A DNA stretch of 28,489 nucleotides from JAGMES01 sp023128035 (GCA_030627905.1 DAOVRZ010000080.1:1-28489), one strand, 5' to 3'; positions 7,690 through 17,771 are shown, numbered from the stretch's first letter. The notes: generated by a model from the sequence alone, not told the origin. Translations and numbers: made by a program.

Positions 7690-7763
7690 AATTTATCTTC
7701 TATTTTTATTCATAACTGGTTACTTCGATAATATTTCAGCAAATCCTTTATTATATCTTCACC

Positions 7764-7818
7764 ATTACCTATACAAAAAGGTACTGGATTACTCCAGTAC
7801 CTTTTTTGTATAGGTAAT
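7764..7818. terminator. Bidirectional terminator, 25-bp stem
   Basis: Arms ATTACCTATACAAAAAGG... (7764-7788) and the complementary 7793-7818 pair over about 25 bp with a single one-base bulge. The core GGTACTGGA/TCCAGTACC is followed on the minus strand by TTTTTG and on the plus strand by TTTTTTG. It is the probable end of the minus-strand Tc operon. Confidence 0.8.
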
Positions 7819-7880
7819 ACTCATTTAATTAGTCTTAAGTAATAATGATGTCAAATCTCCCGAACTAAAGCATTATGCTT

Positions 7881-8087
7881 TCAAATGAACTCCCTCATAA
7901 TTTTCTCATCATCACCGCGTACTCTAAAATGATAACCGACAACAGACCAATTCATGGAATACAAAGTCTCTTCACTTCCATCATAGTTATGACATGAAAT
8001 GGAATATTCCTGAACTTTAACCCCATCCATTGCAAAAAACTCTTTCCACTCCAAAATAACTGAGTAGTCGCATTGCGTCAATTCCAT
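7881..8087 (-). CDS. Small protein downstream of the Tc fusion, possible immunity or remnant
   Basis: A 68-residue acidic protein (MELTQCDYSVILEWKEFFAM at the start), transcribed in the same direction 104 bases after the TcB-TcC fusion stops. No family is recognised. The ATG at 8087 has only a weak AAGAAG upstream. The same frame stays open upstream for another 28 codons to a TAG at 8172-8174 with protein-like sequence (ATFKDTKFYESNTFINYKED) but no standard start codon. The true protein may therefore be longer, start unconventionally, or be the tail of a decayed gene. Genes in this position beside RHS-type toxins often encode immunity proteins; that role is inference from position only. Confidence 0.5.
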   Translation of the reverse strand: MELTQCDYSVILEWKEFFAMDGVKVQEYSISCHNYDGSEETLYSMNWSVVGYHFRVRGDDEKIMREFI

Positions 8088-8191
8088 ACGAATATCTTCT
8101 TTATAATTTATGAAAGTATTACTTTCATAAAACTTAGTATCTTTAAAAGTGGCTTGATTACTCCGAGAAAGCTAGCCTGTCAATCACAATA

Positions 8192-11100
8192 TCAAAACTC
8201 CCCACCAAAACTAATCTTCGCCAGATCATTATTCACAAGATAATCCCATATATCATCCGCCCAATCCAGAACTAATGCTCCACTAGCAGCCCCTGTCAAA
8301 CCAAAGTGTAAGCTTTGAGTAACCAGAGGTGTGAAAATTGTATGTCCAGATTCACTTCCGAACCGAACCATATTTGAAAATAATTCACTACCGAGATTTT
8401 TACCAAATGAAGATGCTGCAGATCCTGCAGTTAAATTTCCAGATTCAGCTTGTTTGATAATTTCTTCTCCTGCCTTTTTAGAAGCAGACTTCAGCATTTC
8501 TCTAGTTTCTGAAGCAGAAGGTTTATGGAAATCTACTTTTAAGTCTTTAAGAGCATAAGATGTGGCGCCAAATGCTGCACCCACAATAGCTCCAGTTAAG
8601 GCACCTTTCCACATTCTATCAAATATCCTACCTGCATCTCCTTGTCCACCAGCATATCCGGAAGCAAAGCCCATTGCCGCACCAGAAACTGCACCTGAAA
8701 AGGCACCACTAGCTATAGTTGCCAATAAACCATTACCAAGTAAAGCTCCTACGCCTGCTTGAATTCCTAAGCCCCCAAAGGCTGCCGCACCACCTGCAGC
8801 CATTCCGACCAGAATTCCAGAGAGTATGTCACCTCCAGCTTGATGTGCTGCAATCCCTCCTATTGTTCCACCTACAGCCATAGCTATTCCGACACCGATT
8901 AGAGCTCCAGCTCCAAAGGTAACAACTGTCAAGGCAACAACTGCAGTTATTGTCACTACAGAAATCACAAAAGATTTCCAATTATCTTTAAACCAATCCC
9001 CTACTTCTTCCCAAAAATGACCTGTCGGGTCTACAAAACAAAGAGGATTATTTCGGACATAACTGTAGCGATTCCAGGATAGAGGTTGAAAGATTTCTGA
9101 GATGATTGCATCAGGAGTTATGAATCGACCTAGCTTGGGGTTATAATATCTAGCGTTTAGATATAGTAACTCTGACCAGGCATCCCAGACTTCACCTGTA
9201 TATAGGACAAAGGTTTCGTTTTCTTGATCAAAAACATAGTTTTCTAAGATTGAGCCAAATGGATCATAGTATATTTTTTGAACCACTTGACCTTCTGGGC
9301 CAGTCACAATCCCCGTGCTCCCCAAATGATCCCCATGCAGAAAACTAACTCCCGATCCCCCAATCCTAACCTGCGCAACCTGCTTCCCACAATCTAGAAT
9401 ACGGGCAAAAAGAGCTCCATCCTTGATAAATATCAACTCATCCGGAGTAAACAATCTCTCCGAAGACTCAGCAGCCTTTACCTCCATGCTAACTCTCTTA
9501 CCAGTATGATCATAAACACACTCCATCTGCCCACTATTTCTTGTAACAGATCTCAGATAGCCATTTAAATCATAAGCATATTCTCCCCACGGCGTATCCT
9601 TCATTTGTCCCAAAGCTGTGTGAGTAAACAGATCATCACCAACACTGTTAATTAAACCATTTTCATCATATTGATAACGCCCGACATCAGACTTAAAAAC
9701 CAAATTACCTAAATCATCATACTCATATCTCCAATTATTCCCCGCCTGTGTAGTCGCCTCTTTTAAACGATAAAGATCATCATATAGATAACTCGTAGCA
9801 ATCATGAGATCAGGTGAGTTTACCTTAAGTAAATTACCAACCAAATCATACTCATATCGATACTCTTGTAATACAGAATTCGAACCATCGTGAGTAATCA
9901 ATTCCTTTAATCTGAACGATTCTCGATCATAATCATATGTTGTTGTTACCCCATTTGCATATTCAACCCGAGTACGCTGACCAGAGAGATTATAATCAAT
10001 ATGCCGGATATAATTCGGAATACTGCTCAACAAACCTCGTTGATCATAATTATATCTTACCTGTAATCTCTCCAAACCAGGACTTTTTGCAGGATAAGTA
10101 ACAGTTGAAAGTTGACCATCTGCTGTATAAGAAAAATCTAATCTAAACTCCTGATCTGGCAATTCAAATAGACAGAGTACCTTTTTAGTAGTCCTTCCTA
10201 GACAATCATAGTCATAATATTCCTCTCCGCCCTGATGCTTGATCTTTACAATTCTTCCTTTAGTAAAATTCCCTGTTCCTAACTCGACCGGTGCAGGCTT
10301 TGCTGAATCATTAAATGTATATTCATTTAAAACTTCTCCTGTTTTAGGCGAACATGTAGATATTAACCGATCCAATTCGTCATATTCATAACAAAGTACA
10401 CCATCATTTGCATCTCTCTTTTCAATCTGATTACCATTTGCATCAAATACAAAAACAACTTTACCAGACTCTGGAGTTTCAGTATAAAGACGACGACCCA
10501 ATAGATCATAGACAAAGGTAGTTTTTTGATTAAGAGCATTTTCGGATGCAACTAAATTCCCCTTCTGATCATATTTGTATCTCATCGGAATCCAACGTCC
10601 ACTATCATTCACTGCTACTTCAATAATTTGACCTCTTGAATCATACATAAGCCTGGTTGGAGTATCACAATGAGCAGAATTAAAATTATCTTCTTCATCA
10701 TTTAAAAATGCTACACCTATTTCAATCTGTTGATTTTGTACCGAACCATCTGGATTTATGACCCTCAACAGTCTACCCAATGCATCATAGTAAAATTTAC
10801 GCTTTGGCAATTCATCAGGATTAGAATCACTACCATTTAAAGAATACGGTAAAAATTGTTCTTTAAGCTGACCACGAGCTGTATAGGTTTGACTCTTTTC
10901 TACAATTTCACTTTGATTACCTATGAATCTTTCTTCAATCACTTCACCAAAACCATCCAGAAACTGTTGACGTACTCTAACTTTCTCTTGTCCATTTTGA
11001 ATTCGCTCTTCTGTCTCAATCACTATAGGCATTTGATCAGTCTTATAAGCAAAACGCATGGTAGGTAAAGAATCACTATCACCCGGTTTAATTGTTCTTT

Positions 11101-14100
11101 CCAATCTTCCAAGGGAATCATATCTATTACTCATAGTTACACCATTTGCATCAGTTAAGGATTCTAGTTTATTAGCACGATAATTAAACACAGCTTCAGT
11201 CGAATTTCCTAAAGCATCAACAATTCGTTTGGGTTGTATTTTATTGGAGTCAAAAAAGAATTCAGTTGTATATCCACGAGCATTAGTAGTTGTTCCAAAA
11301 ATTCCATTAACATCATCTACTCTTGTGTATTTAACCTGATTAACCCACCAACCATCTTCACCAGAACGTCGTTGATAACCAAGCTGAGCAAAATCAGGGA
11401 TATCTTCTCCATAAACTTGTGAGATAATCGCATCAGTTAATACTAGATTTTCCTGACAGGTTAACAATCCTTGCTCACCAATCTGGCCTTCAGGTAAATT
11501 ATCATAATAGCTAATAACCGTTGATAAGATCTTACCTTCAGTATCACGCTGAACAATTCTAGCCGGTCTACGTACAAATCTATTTGCTGGATCAGTTACA
11601 TACTCAATTGAAGTAAATAATGAAGAAGATAAATCAGGATGTAGTAAATCCACCCATCTTTCTTCCTGTTCTGTGATATTTCCCTGACTATCATGGGAAA
11701 GATTTCTCATAATTAATTTCTTAAAAGCCTTCTCCTTTCTCTCCAAATGAAATGTCTGACTCTCAACAAGATATGAAAGCAATATCTCTACACCATCAAT
11801 AACCTCTACAATTCGATAATCCCAGCGATTAGTTGTTCTTAAAATTGGCTTATCTTGATCTGGACTACCATCTGCTCCATAAACTTCAGTCTTTAGAAGC
11901 TTACCTCTGAGAGTTTTTAATCTCTGCCTTTCCAAATCAGTTAAAGGATGAGTGAGATCCTTCGGGTCCAATCCTAAATGATGCCAATTATATGTCAGCA
12001 TAGTTGGGATAGACTCATCTCCCACTTCCTCAACCTCGACCATACCAAAACCAGCAAACTCTCTACTGATTCCATCAAAATGACCATTATGATATCTAAA
12101 TTTTGCGAGAGATTGACGTTTAGTTGCTTCATCCGTTATAGAGGTAACTGAAACAACAGGAACTGGGAATGGCAAAAAAGTCTCCCATGGAGAGCCATTA
12201 TTATGATCTCTGATTGCTTCATGTGTAGACATTCCATATTCGATCTTTGTTACTAACCCCATCCCGTTATCTATCTTATTAAGTAAATAAGGTTTCGAAC
12301 TACCTGCAAAGTCAAGATAATAATAATCACTATTGTGACTTACAAGATTCCTATTTGTCCATAGTACTCCAGTTGTTCCTGTTCCCTTCATATCAGCGAG
12401 ACGAATCTGATCCATAGAAGTTACTGGTGGGGTGTACAAAATTTCGTGTGCTTCACTTAACCGTACTCCACCTTGATTTAACCAATAGATAACTTTGTCA
12501 AAATCTACATAAACTAAGTCAGCACATCCATCTCCATCAATATCATTAAAAAACATTCTTTTTGGATCAAAGCGTAACGGCAAGTCTGGAGGATTATCTA
12601 AAAATATCGGTTCAGCCCATCTACAATTTCCTAGATAAGGCCAATATGTGATACCCTTTCCATCTAATCTTACCAAATCCTGAAGACCATCACCATTTAA
12701 GTCTGCAAGATGAGTATGTGGATCACTGAAAGAGACTGGAGGAACTAAAGAACGAGGGAGAGTTTTTGGACGCTCACTCCACCCAGTTTTCTGATCACGA
12801 TAATAAGCGCTAATAAAATTTTCTCCAGTGACCAACAAATCAGTTATCCCATCTCCATTTAGATCAATCAAACGAACATTTGGATCAGTTAAAGTTATAT
12901 TTGGACTATGCTTCCAATAAACTGGTCTTCCAAAGCCACCACCTTGCAAATGAGGATAATAACCATTCAATGCACGATCTATCATAATGAGATCTGCTGT
13001 ACCATTACCTTCCATATCTGCAAAAGCAATTCCAGATTCATCTAACGTTAATGGCGCAGGTAAGTCATCTAAAAACTGAGGGCCAGCCCATTTTTCCCCC
13101 AAATTCCTCCACACCACCACACGCCCTTCTTTAATCTCCATCAGATCAGGCAATCCATTTCCATCCCAATCGATTAACTCACATCGTCCATCAGACATGT
13201 TTTCAGGAAGCATTTCACCAGTAAATCGCTCAAGCTTTCTGGGCTCAAACTTAGTATAGTCCAACTTCAGAATCGGCGTGCTCTCAGTGTGACCATCCTC
13301 GCCAACACCTGTAAGTTTCACTTTGTGCAATAAAGAATGACCTCCACCTACACTTTGCATATACTTAAGTTCCCAAAAACGTGTTAACGGTTGAGATAAA
13401 GTATTGACTAACAATTCTATCCGACTACATCGCTGACGAGTATTAATCAAAAAACCAGCACGTCCATTAATAATAGGATCTGGCCTTTCCTCATATTCAA
13501 ATCGAAGAGTATATATACTGTAATCCACCTGTTTTAAATAAAGCTGATTACCATCTCTCATATAACTAAAGATTACTTTGTTCCCAAAAACATCTTCAAT
13601 CTCTTCTAAACACCAACTATATACCTTCTTAAATCCATTTTCATTCACATAAAGTTGTGCCTGATCTGTTACTCCAAGTTTATATATTTTTCCTTCTCCA
13701 TCTTGAAGTTTAAAACCATTTCCATCACGCTCAATTTGCCAGGCATTATTGCTCACTCGTAAACGGTATTTTCCATCACCCTTAGCTACAAGTTCTCCCG
13801 CACCATTTAATATAAATGTATCTCCTTCATCTCGATACGTCGGGAGTTTTTTATTAGTAGAACGACTGATAGTTAAAAGATTTAGATCAAATCCCATACC
13901 AAAAGCACTATTACCAGCTCCAGTATGGTATGAAAGAGCTAATTTGGGTGCAATATCATTAATGCCATTGGGAATATCTAATGGAATTGAATAAGATCCA
14001 GTTCCAGTATGAAGATCTGGCTTAAAAGTATCTCCTAATCCCTGAATAGCCCCTCCACCTTTTGGTAATGAAAGTACCTGTTCTGAAATTCCGCTTGTCT

Positions 14101-14107
14101 TAGACAT
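8192..14107 (-). CDS. Natural TcB-TcC fusion: SpvB/VCBS/RHS Tc-toxin component
   Basis: A 1971-residue protein combining Tc toxin B and C parts, normally two genes. Residues 1 to about 300 are an SpvB-like domain (LPKGGGAIQGLGDTFKPDLH, then TGTGSYSIPL). Six FG-GAP/VCBS-like DxxGxGxxDL repeats follow at about 312, 363, 414, 468, 521 and 571; the last is degenerate. Next come the TcdB middle region (REFAGFGMVEVEE near 682) and many RHS/YD repeats. The RHS core ends at about residue 1697 with LYLNARYYNPKLGRFITPDA...NRYSYVRNNP...DPTGH. Known Tc proteins use these parts to build a hollow cocoon that holds the toxic C-terminus. The last 274 residues are a glycine- and alanine-rich, membrane-like variable region. 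The second aspartate usual in the TcC self-cleavage site (D-G-x-N) is replaced by PLSWNRY, so cleavage is uncertain. AGGAGGG overlapping the upstream stop couples it to the TcA-like gene. Confidence 0.95.
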   Translation of the reverse strand: MSKTSGISEQVLSLPKGGGAIQGLGDTFKPDLHTGTGSYSIPLDIPNGINDIAPKLALSYHTGAGNSAFGMGFDLNLLTISRSTNKKLPTYRDEGDTFILNGAGELVAKGDGKYRLRVSNNAWQIERDGNGFKLQDGEGKIYKLGVTDQAQLYVNENGFKKVYSWCLEEIEDVFGNKVIFSYMRDGNQLYLKQVDYSIYTLRFEYEERPDPIINGRAGFLINTRQRCSRIELLVNTLSQPLTRFWELKYMQSVGGGHSLLHKVKLTGVGEDGHTESTPILKLDYTKFEPRKLERFTGEMLPENMSDGRCELIDWDGNGLPDLMEIKEGRVVVWRNLGEKWAGPQFLDDLPAPLTLDESGIAFADMEGNGTADLIMIDRALNGYYPHLQGGGFGRPVYWKHSPNITLTDPNVRLIDLNGDGITDLLVTGENFISAYYRDQKTGWSERPKTLPRSLVPPVSFSDPHTHLADLNGDGLQDLVRLDGKGITYWPYLGNCRWAEPIFLDNPPDLPLRFDPKRMFFNDIDGDGCADLVYVDFDKVIYWLNQGGVRLSEAHEILYTPPVTSMDQIRLADMKGTGTTGVLWTNRNLVSHNSDYYYLDFAGSSKPYLLNKIDNGMGLVTKIEYGMSTHEAIRDHNNGSPWETFLPFPVPVVSVTSITDEATKRQSLAKFRYHNGHFDGISREFAGFGMVEVEEVGDESIPTMLTYNWHHLGLDPKDLTHPLTDLERQRLKTLRGKLLKTEVYGADGSPDQDKPILRTTNRWDYRIVEVIDGVEILLSYLVESQTFHLERKEKAFKKLIMRNLSHDSQGNITEQEERWVDLLHPDLSSSLFTSIEYVTDPANRFVRRPARIVQRDTEGKILSTVISYYDNLPEGQIGEQGLLTCQENLVLTDAIISQVYGEDIPDFAQLGYQRRSGEDGWWVNQVKYTRVDDVNGIFGTTTNARGYTTEFFFDSNKIQPKRIVDALGNSTEAVFNYRANKLESLTDANGVTMSNRYDSLGRLERTIKPGDSDSLPTMRFAYKTDQMPIVIETEERIQNGQEKVRVRQQFLDGFGEVIEERFIGNQSEIVEKSQTYTARGQLKEQFLPYSLNGSDSNPDELPKRKFYYDALGRLLRVINPDGSVQNQQIEIGVAFLNDEEDNFNSAHCDTPTRLMYDSRGQIIEVAVNDSGRWIPMRYKYDQKGNLVASENALNQKTTFVYDLLGRRLYTETPESGKVVFVFDANGNQIEKRDANDGVLCYEYDELDRLISTCSPKTGEVLNEYTFNDSAKPAPVELGTGNFTKGRIVKIKHQGGEEYYDYDCLGRTTKKVLCLFELPDQEFRLDFSYTADGQLSTVTYPAKSPGLERLQVRYNYDQRGLLSSIPNYIRHIDYNLSGQRTRVEYANGVTTTYDYDRESFRLKELITHDGSNSVLQEYRYEYDLVGNLLKVNSPDLMIATSYLYDDLYRLKEATTQAGNNWRYEYDDLGNLVFKSDVGRYQYDENGLINSVGDDLFTHTALGQMKDTPWGEYAYDLNGYLRSVTRNSGQMECVYDHTGKRVSMEVKAAESSERLFTPDELIFIKDGALFARILDCGKQVAQVRIGGSGVSFLHGDHLGSTGIVTGPEGQVVQKIYYDPFGSILENYVFDQENETFVLYTGEVWDAWSELLYLNARYYNPKLGRFITPDAIISEIFQPLSWNRYSYVRNNPLCFVDPTGHFWEEVGDWFKDNWKSFVISVVTITAVVALTVVTFGAGALIGVGIAMAVGGTIGGIAAHQAGGDILSGILVGMAAGGAAAFGGLGIQAGVGALLGNGLLATIASGAFSGAVSGAAMGFASGYAGGQGDAGRIFDRMWKGALTGAIVGAAFGATSYALKDLKVDFHKPSASETREMLKSASKKAGEEIIKQAESGNLTAGSAASSFGKNLGSELFSNMVRFGSESGHTIFTPLVTQSLHFGLTGAASGALVLDWADDIWDYLVNNDLAKISFGGEF

Positions 14108-14118
14108 AATTAACCCTC

Positions 14119-17100
14119 CTACATCCTAGGAGTAAAATCATATTCTAATATCAATACTATATTTTTAATTCCTTCTAACTTAAATGCACCATCTTTGTTA
14201 AGCTGCGGATTTTCTTCTTTACTAATCTCTAAATGATAATCCCCAACAGCAGTTTCCATTAATAATGGTTGCCATGGATGATTATTAGTCACTGCAATCT
14301 CACCTTTAGAATTTGGTTTCGCTTTAATTGTATTGTTATGGTTTGGCGTACAGAAACGAACAACCAAAGATTCAGGATCTATTTCAGGTTCGGTAATAAT
14401 CAGTACATTTAGATTGCGGATCTTTGGATTCAATTCATTGAATGGGAAATATGACGGATCTAACATAAACTCAAGTTTACCTGTATCTTGGAAATAGAAA
14501 TACCGATCTGGAAATGCCCAACGTAATGGAATAATGCGTGATTTTTGATTCATTCCATCTAAAGTAGCAAACTCTTCTCTAACTCTATGTTCTAACCTTT
14601 CATCATAACGAGCATTATAGTAAAAAGTTATACTAATATCAGTAATCATATTGAAGTCTAAATCATTAGAAAATCTCGGAATCTCCAAAGCCCAACTTCC
14701 TATTACACCTACCCCTTCAAATAAACCTAATTTAGTTGAATCATCTGGGAAAATAATCGCATCCTCTTTTACTCTATATTCTGAAAGGATCAGAGTTTCC
14801 TTAGGTTGAATTCGAAACTTAACTTCATCAAAATTCGTTGTTCTATATCTATTGATTCCACCATTGGTTAGAGTTCCTTTAATTCCATCCTTTGGTAAAA
14901 TACCTTGAATAGAAATTTCAATTTTCTTAATCTTTCTTCCATATGTACCTGGATAAGCTAGATCAAAATCTTCAATTCGAGTTTCAAACTCCATTTTTCC
15001 AGACTGTCTAAATTGAGTTTCAAATAAATATGGGTAACTTTCTACCAAAGAAAACGTATGCTTTATTGGAATCTCTTTTTTGTGAACCGAGGTAATCAAA
15101 TCATGAGTAAAACTATCAATATCTAATAAAAGTGCATCTCCAGCAAACATACCTTTAATAGTGTTAGTCGAATAATCTTCTTTAATATAATGACGCTTTA
15201 GACCATTCTCGAAGTTATAAGCCTTTTGCATCATTTTTGCAATATTTAAAGCCATATACAAATAACTATTAGAAATTCCTCTCATAAATAAACCCATCTG
15301 ATACCAGACATCTGGAGTAAAGAGTTGATTATCAAAAGCAGCAAGGCTTTCTTCAGCAAATTCCTTTTTTAACTTGGCAATAACTTCCATCTGATCAGCT
15401 ACTTCAACTCTAGTACGAGCAGCATCCCATTGCTTATTAGCCATCTCTTCACTTAAGCCAAGTTCATTGATCTGTCTTTTCATAGATCCAAGCTCATATT
15501 CACGAGTCTTCCGACCCCTTTCCAAAGTTCTAGCACCAATAAGATGTCCAGTTTTTCCACTTGTTCGTCCTTCTTCTTGTAACTCTCTGATATGCTTTTC
15601 TATCTTATCCCAATCCACGCTAGAGCCAGATCCCAATGTCGCAATAGCAGCATCTGCATAAATTCGTTGAGCTGATAAGCTTGAATAGTCGTAATAATTA
15701 TCTTGTGCATTATTTTTTCGAAGAGTTGCTAATTCTTTACCAGCCTGATAAATAGCCAACTCATCCTCCGCGGATTCCTTTCTTCTCCCTGCCAATTCTA
15801 ATTCACCAGTTACTAAAGCCACACCCTGTTCTACTTGTTGGCGTGTTAGAGATTCTGTTTCACCTCTATCCCAAAAATGAACAAACTCACGTTCTGCCTG
15901 CACTGCTTGTCCTGCAAAATATCGGGCAACAGTTTGTAAGTATTCAAAACTCCAGATAGGGATTATATCCATTGGCATTCCCCAAAAATCTAGATTTGCT
16001 TCCAATTGAAGCAACCTTGCTCTAACCTCCAAAACTATAGTTTTAAGTTTAGGATTTATCGCTTCAATAACACCATTCTCATATTTTTCAAGCATACTTT
16101 TTACTTTGTTTCCGACAAGTCTTAATTTACTATGTTTGTAAAGATAAGACTTTGCCCAAACAACATCACCAGAGCCAGGGAGATCAACAACTTTTCGATA
16201 AATATCCATTGACTCAGTATAGTCACTATTTTTATAAAGCGAATCTCCCCAGGCTAATACATTGTTAGCTAATTTTATCCACAAATCTGGAATTTCTATT
16301 TGGGTATTGATATATTCATAGTTAGCAACCTTTAAATAATAACTTTCTGCTGTATTATATTCACCAATAGCGTGATAACAATCTCCAAGTGCTGTTGGAA
16401 TTATATAATAATAGATATGAGGAAGTTGAACGGCGAAATCACTTTGAAGCTGATAATTAAAAGTTATTTCCTCTAATTTAGTTCGATTAATACGCCATTT
16501 ATAAATTTGATTGACAATTTGCTCTTTTGGGATTGATCCTTTTGCATCCCATTCAGTAGTAACTAATCTATTGCCAATATAAACTCCTAATTTTTTCTTC
16601 ATCCTTGGTTTTCTAATTGGTAATCTTTTTGTGCTTACACCAGAATTCTTACCAGACCAAAAAACAACAGGAAAACTAGCATTCAATCCAGCACCCAGAG
16701 ATTTAACTGAAAAATAATCTGAAACTTTTTGGATATGAGTATTTGCTACAGTTGCTGACTCAAGTTCTTGGGATAAATCTTGAGCTTTCTTTAAAAAGAT
16801 CTTTGCTTTATCCAATACTCTCTGTTTTGCATAAATGGCTGCCAAGTTAAAGTTAATTTGTGCCTCACCAATTCTATCTTTCGCAATCTGATAATATTTA
16901 GAAGAATACCTCATATATCTTGAAGCTTTATCTAATTCTCCTTTTACTGTGTAAATAGCGCCTAGACTTAAGGCAATAGAAGCTCTAATAGTTTGTAATT
17001 CTGGCGTTTCAGCTTTTCCCAAAGCTTTTAATGCACGCTTATAAAAAAGTTCTGCTTTTTCCCATTCTTTTTCCCTTACTAATTTTGCCGCTAATTGACC

Positions 17101-17601
17101 ATAAAAGATAGCATCTTTAGGACTTTGGCTTACAAAATTAACTCCAATATTATTGTTAAGTATTAAACTGTCAATTACTTGAACAGGCATATCTTCAATC
17201 AATTCTAAATCAATTTCTTCTCTTACAGGTTTCAGTCCTTCAATAACTTTCAATCCATAGGCAATTACAGGTTCAAATAATCTTTGATTTACTAAAATAT
17301 CTAAATCAAGTTTTAAATTAGATGAATTGTTTGAAGAATCCGATGAATCTTTTGCAAATAGTCTTTGAAAAATCATACTCTGCACATTTTTATACGTTTC
17401 TATTGCTTGCTGATATTGTTTATCAAAATATAGTTCATGTGCTTTAGTAAGTTGTTGTTCAATTTCCAGCAATTTTTTTTGCGAGTTAGATTCGCTATTT
17501 TCGTTATCCAGTTCAAACTGCAAAATTTCAGAAGTTATTAGTTCTGATGGCAATCTCCTCCAGCGTAATGATAAAAAATTCTCAGAAAACTTAAGGTTCA
17601 T
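14119..17601 (-). CDS. Compact TcA-like protein with TPR repeats and TcB-binding domain
   Basis: A 1160-residue protein, less than half the usual TcA length of about 2500. Residues about 50-290 and 385-480 are TPR-like helical pairs (QLAAKLVREKEWEKAELFYK; FNLAAIYAKQRVLDKAKIFL) where TcA normally has its large helical shell and receptor-binding domains. Residues about 520-755 form long charged helices around AAIATLGSGSSVDWDKIEKH, like the TcA channel coiled coil and its tip. Residues about 850-1040 match the TcA C-terminal TcB-binding domain (RIEDFDLAYPGTYGRKIKKI, then GLFEGVGVIGSWALEIPRFS and ITDISITFYYNARYD). A further beta-like tail of about 110 residues follows. There is no signal peptide. 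It starts at ATG 17601 behind AGAGGAG. Its stop TAG lies in the ribosome binding site of the TcB-TcC gene, so the two are made together. Confidence 0.88.
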   Translation of the reverse strand: MNLKFSENFLSLRWRRLPSELITSEILQFELDNENSESNSQKKLLEIEQQLTKAHELYFDKQYQQAIETYKNVQSMIFQRLFAKDSSDSSNNSSNLKLDLDILVNQRLFEPVIAYGLKVIEGLKPVREEIDLELIEDMPVQVIDSLILNNNIGVNFVSQSPKDAIFYGQLAAKLVREKEWEKAELFYKRALKALGKAETPELQTIRASIALSLGAIYTVKGELDKASRYMRYSSKYYQIAKDRIGEAQINFNLAAIYAKQRVLDKAKIFLKKAQDLSQELESATVANTHIQKVSDYFSVKSLGAGLNASFPVVFWSGKNSGVSTKRLPIRKPRMKKKLGVYIGNRLVTTEWDAKGSIPKEQIVNQIYKWRINRTKLEEITFNYQLQSDFAVQLPHIYYYIIPTALGDCYHAIGEYNTAESYYLKVANYEYINTQIEIPDLWIKLANNVLAWGDSLYKNSDYTESMDIYRKVVDLPGSGDVVWAKSYLYKHSKLRLVGNKVKSMLEKYENGVIEAINPKLKTIVLEVRARLLQLEANLDFWGMPMDIIPIWSFEYLQTVARYFAGQAVQAEREFVHFWDRGETESLTRQQVEQGVALVTGELELAGRRKESAEDELAIYQAGKELATLRKNNAQDNYYDYSSLSAQRIYADAAIATLGSGSSVDWDKIEKHIRELQEEGRTSGKTGHLIGARTLERGRKTREYELGSMKRQINELGLSEEMANKQWDAARTRVEVADQMEVIAKLKKEFAEESLAAFDNQLFTPDVWYQMGLFMRGISNSYLYMALNIAKMMQKAYNFENGLKRHYIKEDYSTNTIKGMFAGDALLLDIDSFTHDLITSVHKKEIPIKHTFSLVESYPYLFETQFRQSGKMEFETRIEDFDLAYPGTYGRKIKKIEISIQGILPKDGIKGTLTNGGINRYRTTNFDEVKFRIQPKETLILSEYRVKEDAIIFPDDSTKLGLFEGVGVIGSWALEIPRFSNDLDFNMITDISITFYYNARYDERLEHRVREEFATLDGMNQKSRIIPLRWAFPDRYFYFQDTGKLEFMLDPSYFPFNELNPKIRNLNVLIITEPEIDPESLVVRFCTPNHNNTIKAKPNSKGEIAVTNNHPWQPLLMETAVGDYHLEISKEENPQLNKDGAFKLEGIKNIVLILEYDFTPRM

Positions 17602-17663
17602 TTCATTATCTCCTCTCTTTAGTGGGAAATACTTTCCACTTCACACATTATTATACTTTTGTA

Positions 17664-17672
17664 ATTATACCA
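17664..17672 (-). promoter_or_regulatory. Extended -10 promoter element of the Tc operon
   Basis: On the minus strand TGGTATAAT lies about 65 bases upstream of the TcA-like ATG. The extended TGn compensates for the lack of a clear -35 box. A second TATAAT-like string lies a few bases downstream. Confidence 0.45.
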
Positions 17673-17737
17673 TACATTTATAATTATTAAAAGATTATAT
17701 TTGTCGTTTTTTCGATTGAATATCAATTTTTTAAATA

Positions 17738-17771
17738 AAAATAACTCACGATGACTATCATGAGCTATTTT
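17738..17771 (-). terminator. Terminator of the RiPP/ABC exporter operon
   Basis: A 34-base hairpin, AAAATAGCTCATGAT / ATCGTGAGTTATTTT on the minus strand. The two imperfect positions are G-U wobbles only when read as minus-strand RNA, so it acts on the exporter transcript. TATTTTTATTT continues the T-tract. It is closely similar to the hairpin at 21369-21402. Confidence 0.8.
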
